This document shows, piece by piece, positions 5,612 through 5,997 of a stretch of 5,997 nucleotides of DNA. Origin of the DNA: Gammaproteobacteria bacterium UBA7449 (GTDB lineage Bacteria > Pseudomonadota > Gammaproteobacteria > Pseudomonadales > Pseudohongiellaceae); the NCBI GenBank assembly GCA_002477465.1, contig DLPV01000058.1:3616-9612 (forward strand). Direction: 5' to 3'. Position 1 is the stretch's first letter. Each line of letters begins with the position of its first letter. Below the pieces are notes generated by a model. That model saw nothing but the letters and a program-made list of their open reading frames with translations, was not told the DNA's origin and made no database searches. The translations under genes were made by a program, and so were the position numbers.

Positions 5612-5788
5612 TTAGCAACCCAGCCTCTCAGTGGTTTTACGCCATCGCTTAACACGACTTCGAGTTAATGTCCCCGGAGAATTTGATCGCTTGTCACTGC
5701 AGTCTCCCGCATTTTTCTCGATAAAGGCCACAGCATAAATGAGAAGCAGGGGGCAGACAAACTTTATTCCGCGCCTTAGAAATATCAT
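5612..5788 (-). CDS. possible 58-residue small protein with hydrophobic N-terminus
   Basis: An ATG at 5788-5786 on the minus strand opens a 58-codon frame ending in TAA at 5614-5612. The product begins MIFLRRGIK (basic), then FVCPLLLIYAVAFI (10-23, hydrophobic), then EKNAGDCSDKRS and a strongly basic tail (R43, R45, K48, R49, R51, K52). This is the layout of a signal anchor or a short exported peptide. Only weak purine-rich sequence precedes the ATG and no promoter is clear. I do not recognise the family. It lies upstream of, and in the same direction as, the propeller gene, 245 bases away. It could be a real small protein, the start of a decayed longer gene (see the broken frame at 5464-5664), or chance. 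Confidence 0.27.
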   Translation of the reverse strand: MIFLRRGIKFVCPLLLIYAVAFIEKNAGDCSDKRSNSPGTLTRSRVKRWRKTTERLGC

Positions 5789-5997
5789 CCAGCTCTGGAC
5801 TACAGGGGCTCTTCAGTCTGCGCTGTGTCAGTCGAAGTTTTGTTCTGGCTAGGCCAAAAGGGTTATTAGCAATTCGGGCATGCGCTTGATTTCCTGTTTC
5901 TTTCGTAATTGCTAGTGTGCGTCGCTTCTGGGCTGTTTGTTAATGCCATATAAGTCGGAAAAGCCCGATAGCATGCGACAGATTTAATCAGACTGCG
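5789..5997. other. window end, nothing recognised
   Basis: No convincing coding frame, RNA gene or repeat is seen on either strand. A plus-strand stem of CTTC and GAAG with an inner CTG/CAG pair (5811-5837), followed by TTTTGTT, is terminator-like but weak. Confidence 0.4.

Noticed and set aside
5415..5618. Minus-strand open frame of 67 codons upstream of the propeller gene
   Set aside because: It has no ribosome site and no recognisable domain, and it competes with other frames that look equally protein-like. Kept only as part of the non-coding region description.
5649..5668. Imperfect 20-bp palindrome TTAAC...GTTAA with a GCTTAAC box, reminiscent of an integron attC site
   Set aside because: The second box does not match GTTRRRY, the element is far shorter than attC sites (about 57 bases or more), and no integrase or cassette array is present.

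Overview
The window looks like a chromosomal segment from a Gram-negative bacterium, probably a marine-type gammaproteobacterium. That guess rests on three things: Sec-type signal peptides on two predicted exported proteins, gene families common in such genomes (an M1 aminopeptidase C-terminus, a winged-helix regulator paired with a membrane protein, a gamma-glutamyltranspeptidase, an FG-GAP/ASPIC beta-propeller), and a moderate base composition with local GC-rich stretches. No rRNA, tRNA, CRISPR array, insertion sequence or phage gene is visible.

Layout, left to right. (1) Bases 1-615 hold the C-terminal end of an M1-family aminopeptidase on the plus strand. A possible 50-residue membrane peptide (612-764) starts at a GTG that overlaps its stop codon as GTGA. 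(2) After a non-coding leader come a sigma70-like promoter and a nested inverted repeat (about 877-930). They precede a two-gene plus-strand operon: a six-helix membrane protein (957-1580) and a small winged-helix regulator (1580-1906). The two genes overlap by one base (TAATG), and the operon ends at a strong intrinsic terminator (1938-1979). (3) Two minus-strand genes converge on this terminator. They are transcribed as a secreted seven-bladed FG-GAP/ASPIC propeller protein (5366 to 3876), then, after a 39-base gap, a periplasmic gamma-glutamyltranspeptidase-family hydrolase (3836 to 2070). (4) Bases 5367-5997 have no confident gene. They contain a perfect 13-bp palindrome upstream of the propeller gene, a possible 58-residue minus-strand small ORF with a hydrophobic N-terminus, and a stop-interrupted frame that may be a relic.

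How the genes may work together. The membrane protein and regulator form a compact unit that probably represses its own promoter through the dyad over the -10 region; its physiological signal is unknown. The propeller protein and the transpeptidase-family enzyme are both predicted to be exported and probably share a transcript, which suggests a common envelope function in peptide or amide turnover. The enzyme keeps the autoprocessing threonine and oxyanion glycines. It differs from classical GGTs at three residues that bind the glutamyl alpha-amino/carboxyl group, so its substrate may not be gamma-glutamyl. This is the most interesting observation in the window. I found no clear defence system, mobile element or other obviously new system.
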